Below, in pieces: positions 29,023 through 37,467 of a stretch of DNA of 64,000 nt. Both the position numbers and the translations under genes were made by a program. The stretch lies in the NCBI RefSeq assembly GCF_010726765.1, contig NZ_AP022601.1, positions 1,426,001-1,490,000 on the forward strand, written 5' to 3'. The DNA is from Mycobacterium gallinarum (GTDB taxonomy: Bacteria; Actinomycetota; Actinomycetes; Mycobacteriales; Mycobacteriaceae). Below the pieces are notes generated by a model that made no database searches, was not told the DNA's origin, and was given only the letters and a program-made list of their open reading frames with translations. Every line of letters begins with the position of its first letter. The first letter of the stretch is position 1.

Positions 29023-29774
29023 CCGTGTACTTCATCGGGGCAGGCCCGGGCGCGGCCGATCTCATCACCGTGCGCGGCCAACGGCTGCTCAATCGCTGCC
29101 CGGTCTGCCTTTATGCCGGCTCGATCATGCCCGAGGACCTGCTCGCACTGTGCCCACCCGACGCAAGGGTGATCGACACCGGCCCCCTGGCGTTGGACGC
29201 GATCATCACCGAGATCGCCGACGCCAACGCCGCGGGTCATGATGTGGCCCGGCTGCATTCCGGCGACCCGTCGATCTACAGCGCGGTCGCCGAGCAGTGC
29301 CGCCGCCTCGACGCACTTGGCATCGACTACGAAATCGTGCCCGGCGTACCAGCTTTCGCGGCGGCCGCTGCGGCACTCGGACGAGAGCTCACCGTCCCCG
29401 GAGTGGCGCAGACCGTCACGCTCACCCGGGTGGCGACACTGTCGACGGCGATGCCGCCGGGCGAGGATCTGGCGACGCTGTCGGCCTCCGGCGGCACCCT
29501 GGTTCTCCATCTCGCCGCCGCACAGATCGATGCGATCGTCCCGCAGTTGCTGGCAGGCGGATACCGGCCCGAAACGCCATGTGCCGTCGTGGCGTTCGCC
29601 AGTTGGCCTCAACAACAGATCGTCCGGTGCACGCTCGCCCATCTCGCCGAGCAGATGCATTCCGCCGAGATCACCCGGACCGCGGTCATCGTCGTCGGCG
29701 AGGTGCTCGCCGCCGAAGGCTTCGCCGACAGCTACCTCTACTCCGCCGGTCGGGCCCGCCAGGAACGGCATTGA
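29019..29774 (+). CDS. cobM: Precorrin-4 C11-methyltransferase CobM
   Basis: 251 aa, ortholog of Rv2071c. Tetrapyrrole methylase fold: VYFIGAGPGAADLITVRG at the N-terminus, ARLHSGDPSIYSAVAEQ (SGDP SAM loop) and VPGVPAFAAAAAALG. It adds the C11 methyl group to precorrin-4 in aerobic cobalamin synthesis. ATG overlaps the cobL stop by 4 bp, and its TGA shares a base with the cobK ATG (TGATG). Confidence 0.95.
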   Translation: MTVYFIGAGPGAADLITVRGQRLLNRCPVCLYAGSIMPEDLLALCPPDARVIDTGPLALDAIITEIADANAAGHDVARLHSGDPSIYSAVAEQCRRLDALGIDYEIVPGVPAFAAAAAALGRELTVPGVAQTVTLTRVATLSTAMPPGEDLATLSASGGTLVLHLAAAQIDAIVPQLLAGGYRPETPCAVVAFASWPQQQIVRCTLAHLAEQMHSAEITRTAVIVVGEVLAAEGFADSYLYSAGRARQERH

Positions 29775-30505
29775 TGCGGATCCTGTTGCTGGGCGGTACG
29801 TCTGAGGCCCGTGCGCTGGCGGCCCGGCTGCATCCTGACGACGAGGTGATCAGTTCCCTGGCCGGCCGGGTGCCCGACCCGGCGCTGCCGGCGGGTCAGG
29901 TGCGGATCGGCGGATTCGGCGGTGTCGACGGGCTGCAAGACTGGTTACGCGAAACCGTCGTCGACGCAGTCGTCGACGCCACCCACCCGTTCGCGGCGAC
30001 CATCACGGCCAATGCCGCCGCGGCGTGCCAGGAGCTCGGCGTGCCGCATCTACTGCTGGCCCGGCCCGCCTGGCCCTCCGCTGATGCCATCATGGTGACG
30101 TCTGATGTTCACGCCGCAGAAGTGGTTGCAGAACAAGGCTTTTCGCGGGTGTTCCTGACGACGGGACGCACCGGGACGGCCGCATTCAAAGACGCCGATG
30201 CCTGGTTCCTGATCCGCGCGGTGACCGCCCCGGACGCGGCCGCGCTGCCGGCGCAGCATCAGATCCTGTTGTCGCGCGGTCCCTACCGCTACGAGGGCGA
30301 GCTGGAGTTGTTGCGTGAACACCGCATCGACGTCTTGGTGACCAAGAACAGCGGCGGCGCGATGACCCGACCCAAGCTCGACGCGGCGGCCGCGCTGAGC
30401 ATCCCTGTCGTCATGGTCGAGCGCCCGGCGTTGCCGCCGGGCGTTCGAACGGTGACCACGGTCGACGACGCGGTCGCGTGGGTCAGGACGATTGGTAGGA
30501 GTTGA
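29774..30505 (+). CDS. cobK: Precorrin-6A reductase CobK
   Basis: 243 aa, ortholog of Rv2070c. It begins with the NADPH-binding LLLGGTSEARALA. DATHPFAATITANAAAAC, TTGRTG and VTKNSGGAMTRPKLDAA are CobK signatures. Reduces precorrin-6A to 6B with NADPH. Starts at 29774 (TGATG with cobM). The last 23 bp overlap the end of the convergent phosphotransferase gene. In M. tuberculosis cobK is followed by sigC and blaC; neither is present here. Confidence 0.95.
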   Translation: MRILLLGGTSEARALAARLHPDDEVISSLAGRVPDPALPAGQVRIGGFGGVDGLQDWLRETVVDAVVDATHPFAATITANAAAACQELGVPHLLLARPAWPSADAIMVTSDVHAAEVVAEQGFSRVFLTTGRTGTAAFKDADAWFLIRAVTAPDAAALPAQHQILLSRGPYRYEGELELLREHRIDVLVTKNSGGAMTRPKLDAAAALSIPVVMVERPALPPGVRTVTTVDDAVAWVRTIGRS

Positions 30506-31550
30506 TCAGTTCGAGCGTCTCCAGCTCGCGGATGGCCTGGCAGCCGCGGCTGAGCATGGCCAGCATCATGTCGTCGCCGCGGTCGGTGGTGGCCGCGAAG
30601 GCGGTACCGAGGGCGACGAGCAGCGGAACCTGTACGGCGCCGAGACGGTAATCGCGCCAACAGGTTTCGGCGTCGTAATCCGTTATCCCGTACCCGAGCA
30701 ACGCTTGGTGGTAGGTCTCGACGAGGCCGCGCTCGACGTCGGCGCGCAACGCCGGTTCCAAGCTCGTCCCGGTGAAGTAGGCGAGGTCGCGTCCCGGCAG
30801 TCCGATTCCGACGGTCTGCCAGTCGACGACGGTGATGCGGGTGCGGTCCGGGTCGAACAACATGTTGTCGAGCCGGTAGTCGCCGTGCATGAGTGCGAAC
30901 CGTTTCGGCTCGGCCCTCAGCCACGTGGTGACGGAAGCCATCGAAGCGACCAGGGTTTCCTGATCCTCGGGGCTGATGCGCGCGCCGAGCCGGTCGAGCA
31001 CGATGTCGGCGGCCATCGTCGAGATGTCGCCGAGGCCCTTGGCGGCGTCGTCGTCGCCGGGTTTCGGCATGGCGATGGCGGCCAGATCCATCCACTCCGG
31101 ATCACACCAGCTTGGGCCGTGCAGGCCGGCCAGCGCTTCCACCGCCAGCCGGGCCTCCTGTTCGGTGCAGCCGGCGATCTGATCGCCCTGCACCGCAGGC
31201 GCCATGTCACCGAGCAGCAGCACGACATCGGCGCCGTCGGAGGAGATGTCGCAGTAAAAGCTCCGGGGTACCGGGATGCGCATCCGGTCGGCGATCCGCG
31301 AGTAGAACTCGACCTCCGACCGGTAGCCGAGCGCCACCCGTTCGCGGACCGCATCGTCTTGCGCGGAGAGCTTGACCGCAAACGAGTTCGGCAGGCCCGC
31401 CTGCGGAGTGGCATACGTCGCCGAAACCCGATACGTGGCACCGGTCTGGCCGGTACCGATCGCGGTGACGTCGACCTCGCTCACGTCGGCGTCGAGCACC
31501 GACCCCAGCCATGCCGCCGTTACATCTTCGGGTCCGTGTGGAATGCCCAT
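30483..31550 (-). CDS. Aminoglycoside-phosphotransferase-fold kinase, APH family
   Basis: 355 aa. Protein-kinase-like APH fold: FAVKLSAQ with the ATP-binding Lys in the N-lobe, MHGDYRLDNMLFDPDRTR (catalytic loop, Brenner HxDxxxxN) and VVDWQTVGIG (metal-binding Asp, DFG equivalent). Substrate unknown; it is not a recognised resistance enzyme. Paralogous to the N-terminal half of the protein at 60454. It starts 5 bp after the cobIJ stop on the same strand, so it is probably the last gene of cobG-cobH-cobIJ, and its 3' end overlaps cobK by 23 bp. Confidence 0.82.
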   Translation of the reverse strand: MGIPHGPEDVTAAWLGSVLDADVSEVDVTAIGTGQTGATYRVSATYATPQAGLPNSFAVKLSAQDDAVRERVALGYRSEVEFYSRIADRMRIPVPRSFYCDISSDGADVVLLLGDMAPAVQGDQIAGCTEQEARLAVEALAGLHGPSWCDPEWMDLAAIAMPKPGDDDAAKGLGDISTMAADIVLDRLGARISPEDQETLVASMASVTTWLRAEPKRFALMHGDYRLDNMLFDPDRTRITVVDWQTVGIGLPGRDLAYFTGTSLEPALRADVERGLVETYHQALLGYGITDYDAETCWRDYRLGAVQVPLLVALGTAFAATTDRGDDMMLAMLSRGCQAIRELETLELINSYQSS

Positions 31551-31555
31551 GGTCG

Positions 31556-33037
31556 TCAGATCCTAGGTGGGTAGCGCCGGGGCGTGAAGACGGTGTCCCC
31601 TTCGTCGCTCAGGTACCACTGCGTCTGAGACGAACCGACGATCAGCAGGGTGCGCATGTCGACGTCGGCGGGATCGAGATCGGCCAACCGCACCACCCGC
31701 ACCTCTTCGTTCGGACCGGAGACGTCGCGGCCGATCACCACCGGCGTACCCGGGTCACGATGTTCGAGCAGCAGCTCGCGCATCGCACCGACCTGCCAGG
31801 TTCTGCTCTTGGATGCGGGGTTGTAGATGGCCAGCACCAGGTCGGCCGTCGCAGCGGCGGTCAGTCGCGCCGCGATCACCTCCCATGGCTTGAGCCGGTC
31901 GGACAGCGAGATGACGGCGTAGTCGTGGCCCAGCGGCGCCCCGACCCGGCTCGCGACCGCCTGCGCCGCAGTCATCGCCGGGATGACCCGCACCGCCACC
32001 CCGGGCCATTCCTTGGCCTCCTCGAGCACCGCAGTCGCCATCGCGAACACTCCAGGGTCGCCCGAGGACACCACCGCGACGGCGCGGCCCTGTTCGGCCA
32101 GTGTGCATGCTAAGCGGGCCCGCGCGGGTTCATCGGTGTTGTCGCTGGGGTGGCGGCGCTGACCGTCGCGAGTGCCGACGCGGTCCAGGTAGGGGCCATA
32201 GCCGATGAGGTCGGTGGCCAGCGCGAGCTCGCGGCGGCTCTGCGGGGTCATCCACTCGACGTCGCCGGGCCCGAGTCCGACCACCGCGACGCTGCCGCGC
32301 TGCGTCTCGGGCCGGGGGGTTCCCGGCAGCATCGCCAGCGAGAAGTAGGGAACCGATGTCTCGTCGACGTCCGCGGCGGCCAGCACTCGTTGCGCCGGTG
32401 TGCTCGCGCGCTCCACGTAGAAGGTCTCATCGAGGCGACCCGCCGACGAAAGCGCTTCGCGCACTGCCGGATACGAACGGCCGAGCTTGAGGATGACGGC
32501 CGCGTCGGTGTCGGCCAGCCTGCGCTTGAGTTCGTCGACCGGAAGGGTCCCCGGCAGGATCGTCAGCACCTCCTCGCCCTGGACGAGGGGAGTGCCGGTC
32601 GCCGCCGACGCAGCGCTCACCGACGTGACGCCGGGGACGATCACCGCGTCGAACCGCTCGGTCAGCCGGGTGTGCATGTGCATATAGGAGCTGTAGAACA
32701 GCGGATCGCCCTCCGCGAGGAGGGCGACGTCGCGGCCCGCCTCGAGATGTACCGCGATCCGATCGGCGGACTCACGGTAGAAATCCTCCATCGCCCCGGC
32801 GTAGCCGCCGGGATGTTCCGTGGTCTCGGTGGTCACCGGGTACACCAGGTGCTCTTCGATCTGGCCGGCACGTAGATAAGGCTCGGCGATGCCACGCGCA
32901 ATGCTCTTCCCGTGCCGGGCACTGTGGTACGCGACGACGTCGGCCGCGCCGATGACCCGTGCCGCCTTGACCGTCACCAGCTCAGGGTCGCCGGGACCGA
33001 GCCCTACGCCCCAGAGAGTTCCCCGCTTCTCAGTCAT
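31556..33037 (-). CDS. cobIJ: Fused precorrin-2 C20- / precorrin-3B C17-methyltransferase CobIJ
   Basis: 493 aa, ortholog of Rv2066. Two tetrapyrrole methylase domains in tandem. CobI half: [18 protein letters not shown] (residue 10), [32 protein letters not shown]. CobJ half: [22 protein letters not shown] (about residue 250), [36 protein letters not shown]. It carries out the C20 methylation and the ring-contracting C17 methylation. The ATG at 33037 overlaps the cobH stop (ATGA). Longer frames upstream are shadows of cobH. Confidence 0.95.
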   Translation of the reverse strand: MTEKRGTLWGVGLGPGDPELVTVKAARVIGAADVVAYHSARHGKSIARGIAEPYLRAGQIEEHLVYPVTTETTEHPGGYAGAMEDFYRESADRIAVHLEAGRDVALLAEGDPLFYSSYMHMHTRLTERFDAVIVPGVTSVSAASAATGTPLVQGEEVLTILPGTLPVDELKRRLADTDAAVILKLGRSYPAVREALSSAGRLDETFYVERASTPAQRVLAAADVDETSVPYFSLAMLPGTPRPETQRGSVAVVGLGPGDVEWMTPQSRRELALATDLIGYGPYLDRVGTRDGQRRHPSDNTDEPARARLACTLAEQGRAVAVVSSGDPGVFAMATAVLEEAKEWPGVAVRVIPAMTAAQAVASRVGAPLGHDYAVISLSDRLKPWEVIAARLTAAATADLVLAIYNPASKSRTWQVGAMRELLLEHRDPGTPVVIGRDVSGPNEEVRVVRLADLDPADVDMRTLLIVGSSQTQWYLSDEGDTVFTPRRYPPRI

Positions 33038-33660
33038 TCGCGTTCTTGCGCAATCGAATTCACGGCGGCCGCGGCCATCGCGCTGCCTCCGCGGCGGCCT
33101 GTCACGACCAGATATGACATTCCGCGGGGCCGCTGGATCAACTCCTGTTTGGACTGTGCGGAGCCGACGAACCCGACCGGTCCGCCCAGTACCGCGGCGG
33201 GTGTTGGGGCGCCGTCGTCGAGGAGTTCCAGGAGACGGAACAGCGCGGTCGGCGCGTTGCCGATCGCGACCACCGCACCACCGAGCCGGTCGGCCCACAG
33301 ATCCACACCCGCGGCGGACCGAGTGCTGCCGAGTCGCTCGGCCAACTCGGGCGCCCGTTCGTCGGCGACAAGCGAGACGACGTCGTTTCCGGCCGGCAGC
33401 CGAGATTTGGTGATGCCGGCGGCCACCATCGACGAGTCGCACAGCACCGGGGCTCCGGCGACGAGTGCGGCGTGGGCCTTCGCGACGACGTCGTCGCTGT
33501 AGGCGACATGATCGGCGACATCGACCTGCCCGCAGGTGTGGATCAGCCGGACCACGACACGGGCGACGTCATCGGGAAACCGCGACAAGTCCGCTTCGTC
33601 GCGAATGGTCGCGAACGACTGCCGGTAGATCTCGGCGGCGTCACGGATGTAGTCGAGCAC
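33034..33660 (-). CDS. cobH: Precorrin-8X methylmutase CobH
   Basis: 208 aa, ortholog of Rv2065. Moves the C11 methyl group to C12, giving hydrogenobyrinate. The catalytic His lies in [15 protein letters not shown] (His41 in this numbering). [16 protein letters not shown] and [15 protein letters not shown], with [16 protein letters not shown], are family signatures. It starts 9 bp after the cobG stop and its own stop overlaps cobIJ, so the three genes are one transcription unit. Confidence 0.95.
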   Translation of the reverse strand: MLDYIRDAAEIYRQSFATIRDEADLSRFPDDVARVVVRLIHTCGQVDVADHVAYSDDVVAKAHAALVAGAPVLCDSSMVAAGITKSRLPAGNDVVSLVADERAPELAERLGSTRSAAGVDLWADRLGGAVVAIGNAPTALFRLLELLDDGAPTPAAVLGGPVGFVGSAQSKQELIQRPRGMSYLVVTGRRGGSAMAAAAVNSIAQERE

Positions 33661-33669
33661 CCGATCACC

Positions 33670-34794
33670 CTACGGGTGGGTGTCCCGCGGCCGGTATCCG
33701 TCTCCGGTCGCGACCAGCACGTCACCTGTCGCAGGGCTGCCGCAGGCACGGTCGCATCCGACGAAGTGCCGATGACCGGTCGCCGGCCCGTCGATCGCCA
33801 TGGCCACGGCGGCGGCGTCGGCTCGGACGTCGGCAGCGGAGCGCTCACAGCCCGGGCTGCCGGTGCATGCACTGACCGACAACCACGGCGAGTTCTCGTC
33901 GAACACCAGACCCATGGGCGCCAGTACCCGCAGCGCAACGTCGGCGACGTCCCCGGTGAGGTCGAATACGAGCACCGAACGCCAGGGCGTGATCACCATC
34001 GGCGCGTTGATGGCCGCAAGGTACTCGGCGACACGGGCGTTGAGGACGCCCAGCGGAACAGCGGCGCCCAGCGCGACGCGCCCGTCGTTCTGCTCGATCC
34101 AGCCGACCGGCGGCCGACTCACCGGGGGCCACGTCGCACCGGGTTCGGCGGTCAACGGGAATCCCGCCAGCAGTTGCGCCGTGTCGTCGAGCTCGCTGAT
34201 GCGCCAGTGTGTTCCGCGACTGGTCGCGAACCGGTCCGCCACCGTCACGAGCGTTCGGACCGCGTCGCCGGGCGGCACCCGCACGCCGGTATCGCGGCCG
34301 GCCAGCAGCAGCGCCGCCGAATCACCGATGATCTGGACCCCGGCATCGACTCCCAGTCCGCTGATGTCGCCGCGTCCGTCGTCGATGCCGAACAGGAATC
34401 TGCCGGTCAGCCCCGCCAGCGCCGGCTGCCCCTGGATCGCATGGTCGAGTTGTGCGACCATCGCACGGATGTCGGCATCTTCGCCGACCCGACCGGACAG
34501 CGGTGAGGCGACGATGTTGCGCACCCGCTCGTGCGTCGCTGAGGGCAGCAGACCCGACGCCACCAACGCCTCGGTGACCGCGGCGGTGTCGGTGACAGCG
34601 CGGATCTGGACGTTGCCGCGCGAGGTCATTTCCATTGCCGGGGACGCCCACTGCGTCGCCGCGAGCGCCAGCGATTCGAGCTGCTGCGCGGTGATCATCC
34701 CGCCCGGAAGCCGCACCCTGGCCAGCGCTCCGTCCGCAGCCTGGTGAACCTGCAACGCACCCGGGCAGGCATCCTGGTCGCGGGTCCTGGCCAT
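33670..34794 (-). CDS. cobG: Precorrin-3B synthase CobG
   Basis: 374 aa, ortholog of Rv2064. Sulfite/nitrite-reductase-like monooxygenase that uses O2 to make precorrin-3B, the step that marks the aerobic route. DACPGALQVHQAADGALARVR at the N-terminus; the 4Fe-4S cysteines are in ACTGSPGCERS and GCDRACGSP (C-x5-C and C-x3-C). The ATG at 34794 is preferred over one at 34857 because TACCGT (34801-34806, minus strand) ends 7 nt upstream and because known CobG proteins start here. First gene of cobG-cobH-cobIJ-APH. Confidence 0.92.
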   Translation of the reverse strand: MARTRDQDACPGALQVHQAADGALARVRLPGGMITAQQLESLALAATQWASPAMEMTSRGNVQIRAVTDTAAVTEALVASGLLPSATHERVRNIVASPLSGRVGEDADIRAMVAQLDHAIQGQPALAGLTGRFLFGIDDGRGDISGLGVDAGVQIIGDSAALLLAGRDTGVRVPPGDAVRTLVTVADRFATSRGTHWRISELDDTAQLLAGFPLTAEPGATWPPVSRPPVGWIEQNDGRVALGAAVPLGVLNARVAEYLAAINAPMVITPWRSVLVFDLTGDVADVALRVLAPMGLVFDENSPWLSVSACTGSPGCERSAADVRADAAAVAMAIDGPATGHRHFVGCDRACGSPATGDVLVATGDGYRPRDTHP

Positions 34795-34800
34795 CAGTTC

Positions 34801-34806
34801 ACGGTA
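34801..34806 (-). promoter_or_regulatory. -10 element for leaderless cobG operon
   Basis: Reads TACCGT on the minus strand and ends 7 nt before the ATG at 34794. The 139-bp gap to the next gene has no recognisable B12-riboswitch motifs. Confidence 0.42.
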
Positions 34807-34933
34807 CGCCCGGGTTGCTGGCGTGTTCAGCACGGACTGAGGTAGTCGCCTACGCATGTGTTCTCGACGCGCCGCTCGTAGTTTTCCCTAATAGGAGCCC
34901 GGGCAGCCCGGGCGCACACGGTGGGAGAGAGCC

Positions 34934-35242
34934 ATGATCGATCTGACGACGATTACCCGTCCAACTTTCCGCAAGACGGTCGTCCCGTCGCCGGTCGCGA
35001 TTCCGGCGCCGTCGTCCGAGGGAACGACGCTGATCACCGAACAGCAGGTGCTGTTCGCCACCGCGGCTGCGGTAGCGATGCCGCACGTGCGGCCCAGCCG
35101 CTGGTCGGTCGCGATGAAGTCGGTGTCTCAGGCGATGAGTGGGCTGGTCCACTCCTCGCGACCGCCTGCGCAGCGTTACCAAGCCCGGCGCTCCCTCTAC
35201 CTGGAAAACGCCTTGATGTCGCGGGAGATGGGCCGGCTTTAG
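34934..35242 (+). CDS. Small conserved mycobacterial hypothetical protein, 102 aa
   Basis: No signal peptide or membrane helix. Composition and layout match a family of about 100-aa mycobacterial proteins I recognise only by look: a TTLITEQQVLFATAAAVAMP segment in the middle and a basic C-terminal helix ending YLENALMSREMGRL. A GGGAGAGAG ribosome site lies 6 nt before the ATG. It sits alone between cobG (divergent) and the flavin monooxygenase (same strand, 125 bp on). The gap before it contains two adjacent copies of the palindrome GCCCGGGC (near 34899-34915). Function unknown. Confidence 0.68.
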   Translation: MIDLTTITRPTFRKTVVPSPVAIPAPSSEGTTLITEQQVLFATAAAVAMPHVRPSRWSVAMKSVSQAMSGLVHSSRPPAQRYQARRSLYLENALMSREMGRL

Positions 35243-35367
35243 ATCTGCTGGCCGGCCGCACCGGGCGGCCGACTCGGAGAGGGATTCGACACCGCCGACC
35301 GACGGGCGATTACGCAAACATCAGCTCTCGTCCGGCGTACCGTCCGTGCATCGGGAGGGGGCTGACC

Positions 35368-36825
35368 ATGTCCAGACAACGTGCCCTCAGGGTCGCGATC
35401 ATCGGCGCGGGCATGTCCGGCATCTGTATGGCGGTCAAACTGCAGGACGCCGGCATCGACGACTTAGTGATCTACGAGTCCGCCGACGACGTCGGCGGAA
35501 CCTGGCGCGACAACACCTATCCCGGCTTGAGTTGCGACGTCCCGTCGCGTTTCTACTCGTATTCCTTCCGGCCCAATCCCGATTGGTCGCGTTTCATGTC
35601 GCCGGGTCCGGAGATCCACCGCTACTTCCGGCAGGTGGCCGACGAGCGTGGCATCACACCGCATATCAGGTTCGGTGCCGAAGTCACCGCCGCGCGATAC
35701 CGCGACGGCCGGTGGACGGTGGGCACGCGCACGGGCGAGGAGCAGTTCGACGTCGTCGTGACAGCGACCGGTGTGCTGCGCATACCGCGGTATCCGGATA
35801 TTTCCGGACTGGACAGCTTTGCGGGCGTCACGTTTCATTCGGCGCGATGGGATCATTCGGTCTCGCTGTCCGACAAGAGAATCGGATTGATCGGAACGGG
35901 ATCAACGGGTGTACAGATCACCGCCGAACTGGGCGGCCAGGTGCGTGGCCTCACTGTCTTCCAGCGCACGCCCCAATGGGTCCTTCCGATGCCGAACCCG
36001 CGCTACGCGCGGCGCACCAGCGCGGCGATGCGCCGCTGGCCGACCCTGAACCGAGCGAGCTACCGGTTCTGGCAGTACTTCTTCGAGAACGGCTTAGCCC
36101 CTGCGGTCGTCGCACCGGGTTGGCAGCGTCGCTTGGTGTCCGCGCTGTGCCGCTGGAATCTGCGCCTCTCGGTGCGCGATCCGCAGATGCGCCGACGACT
36201 GACGCCCGACTACCAGGCGATGTGCAAACGGCTGGCGATGTCCTCGCATTACTACCGGGCGATCCAGAAGCCGGGTGTCGATCTGGTCACCGCGGCCATC
36301 GATCACGTCGAGGCGCGCGGCGTCGTGACCACGGACGGCGTGCTGCACGAACTCGACGTGCTCGTGCTCGCCACGGGTTTCGACGCCCACGCATACGTTC
36401 ATCCGATCGAACTCGTCGGAGAGAACGGGCTCACGCTCGAGCAGGCGTGGGCGGACGGACCGCAGGCTTATCGGTCGGTCGCGGTGCCTGGCTTTCCGAA
36501 CCTGTTCATGCTGATCGGACCGCACTCGCCGATCGGGAACCAGTCGCTGGTGATCATCGCTGAGAGCCAGGCCGAATATGCGATGTGGTGGATCGATCAG
36601 ATCCGGTCCGGGCGCGTCGCAGCGGCAGCGCCGACCGAGGTTGCCACCAAGGATTACAACGAGCAGATGAAAGCCGATATGCCGCATACGGTTTGGGTGA
36701 CCGGATGCAAGAGCTGGTACCTCGGGAAGGACGGCCTGCCGGAGCTCTTCCCGTGGCGGCCGATCCGTCACCGCGAACTATTGGCCTCGCCTGAGCTCGG
36801 CGATTTCGACGTCCGAACCGCCTGA
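35368..36825 (+). CDS. Flavin-containing monooxygenase, Baeyer-Villiger type
   Basis: 485 aa. FAD-binding GxGxxG in AIIGAGMSGICMA (residue 10 on), NADPH-binding GxGxxG in IGTGSTGVQI, and between them the BVMO fingerprint FAGVTFHSARWDH (F-x-G-x3-H-x3-W). Related to the EthA/EtaA-type mycobacterial monooxygenases, which oxidise ketones or thioamides. ATG at 35368 follows GGGAGGGGG. The open frame extends far upstream but that part has shadow composition. Cytoplasmic or membrane-associated; substrate unknown. Confidence 0.88.
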   Translation: MSRQRALRVAIIGAGMSGICMAVKLQDAGIDDLVIYESADDVGGTWRDNTYPGLSCDVPSRFYSYSFRPNPDWSRFMSPGPEIHRYFRQVADERGITPHIRFGAEVTAARYRDGRWTVGTRTGEEQFDVVVTATGVLRIPRYPDISGLDSFAGVTFHSARWDHSVSLSDKRIGLIGTGSTGVQITAELGGQVRGLTVFQRTPQWVLPMPNPRYARRTSAAMRRWPTLNRASYRFWQYFFENGLAPAVVAPGWQRRLVSALCRWNLRLSVRDPQMRRRLTPDYQAMCKRLAMSSHYYRAIQKPGVDLVTAAIDHVEARGVVTTDGVLHELDVLVLATGFDAHAYVHPIELVGENGLTLEQAWADGPQAYRSVAVPGFPNLFMLIGPHSPIGNQSLVIIAESQAEYAMWWIDQIRSGRVAAAAPTEVATKDYNEQMKADMPHTVWVTGCKSWYLGKDGLPELFPWRPIRHRELLASPELGDFDVRTA

Positions 36826-36903
36826 GTGTGACGGCCGACACACTATTGGTTCTAGTGATCTGTCCCACACATGTTGCGCTATTTCCGCCGTTTGAGCAGT
36901 ACG

Positions 36904-36945
36904 TTCCTGACAACTGCACGCGTGTGCAGTAAGCGATGTCAGGAA
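36904..36945 (+). promoter_or_regulatory. Nested stem-loop in the leader of the 34-aa gene, overlapping its ribosome site
   Basis: Outer perfect arms TTCCTGACA (36904-36912) and TGTCAGGAA (36937-36945) enclose perfect inner arms ACTGCAC (36913-36919) and GTGCAGT (36924-36930) with a GCGT tetraloop. A 6-nt bulge AAGCGA lies on the 3' side. The 3' outer arm contains the first half of the AGGAAGG ribosome site (36941-36947), so the fold should limit translation. Confidence 0.6.
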
Positions 36946-36954
36946 GGAACAACG

Positions 36955-37059
36955 ATGTTCGAATTCATCGTTTTCGGCGCCTTGATGGTCGTGCTCATCG
37001 GCGCGCTCGGACTGCTGCCGTACTCGCAGAGCACGTACGACCGCTGGAACCGCCGCTAA
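36955..37059 (+). CDS. 34-aa single-pass membrane microprotein
   Basis: MFEFIVFGALMVVLIGALGLL is one hydrophobic helix (about residues 3-21), followed by a short polar, basic tail PYSQSTYDRWNRR that would face the cytoplasm. AGGAAGG sits 8 nt upstream of the ATG; the longer frame starting at 36871 lacks a ribosome site. Real translation is suggested by the ribosome site, the amphipathic layout and the structured leader. It overlaps the convergent VOC gene by 4 bp. Function unknown; its size and topology resemble regulatory membrane microproteins. Confidence 0.6.
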   Translation: MFEFIVFGALMVVLIGALGLLPYSQSTYDRWNRR

Positions 37060-37457
37060 CTCTGGCCCGGTCGGTAGGTGCCGAAGCACCAGACGTTGCC
37101 GTGCGGGTCGCGCGCGGCGAATTCGCGTGAGCCGTAGTCCTGGTCGGTCAGCCCCATGACGATATCGGCGCCGCCGGCAACCGCCCGGTCGTGCAGCCCG
37201 TCAGGGTCGTCCACCACGACGTAGAGCACGACTGGGCCCGGCAGCGCGAACGGGCTGTCGGTGCGGGCCGCGTCGTCGATCATGACCAGGCCGTTGCCGA
37301 CCTTCAGCTCCGCGTGCTTGAGCGGCTCGTCAGGTTCGGGGGGAACCACGAGGGTTGCGACGGCGCCGAATGTCCGCTCGAGCCAAGCGATCCCGGCGCG
37401 CGGGTCGCTGAAGGGAACAATCGGCACGGCTCCGTTGGTGGTCAGGGTTTCAGTCAT
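37056..37457 (-). CDS. VOC (glyoxalase/bleomycin-resistance fold) protein
   Basis: 133 aa. Two beta-alpha-beta-beta-beta repeats: VPIVPFSDPRAGIAWLERTFGA, then VVLYVVVDDPDGLHDRAVAGGADIV and a C-terminal FAARDPHGNVWCFGTY. This is the PhnB/glyoxalase-like group in which the DPHGN-W signature sits near the C-terminus. Substrate unknown; this group often includes antibiotic-binding or isomerase-like proteins. It lies 10 bp downstream of an AraC-type regulator on the same strand, a pairing suggestive of specific induction. Confidence 0.85.
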   Translation of the reverse strand: MTETLTTNGAVPIVPFSDPRAGIAWLERTFGAVATLVVPPEPDEPLKHAELKVGNGLVMIDDAARTDSPFALPGPVVLYVVVDDPDGLHDRAVAGGADIVMGLTDQDYGSREFAARDPHGNVWCFGTYRPGQS

Positions 37458-37467
37458 GACATCGACG

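Noticed and set aside
34795..34857. 21-residue N-terminal extension of CobG
   Set aside because: No promoter or ribosome site fits 34857 well, whereas a -10 is correctly placed for 34794 and known CobG proteins begin there.
34795..34933. Possible B12 riboswitch ahead of cobG
   Set aside because: The gap lacks the conserved B12-box core and is too short for the aptamer; the same holds for the 29-50 bp before cobN and the 35 bp before the SDR-cobLMK operon.
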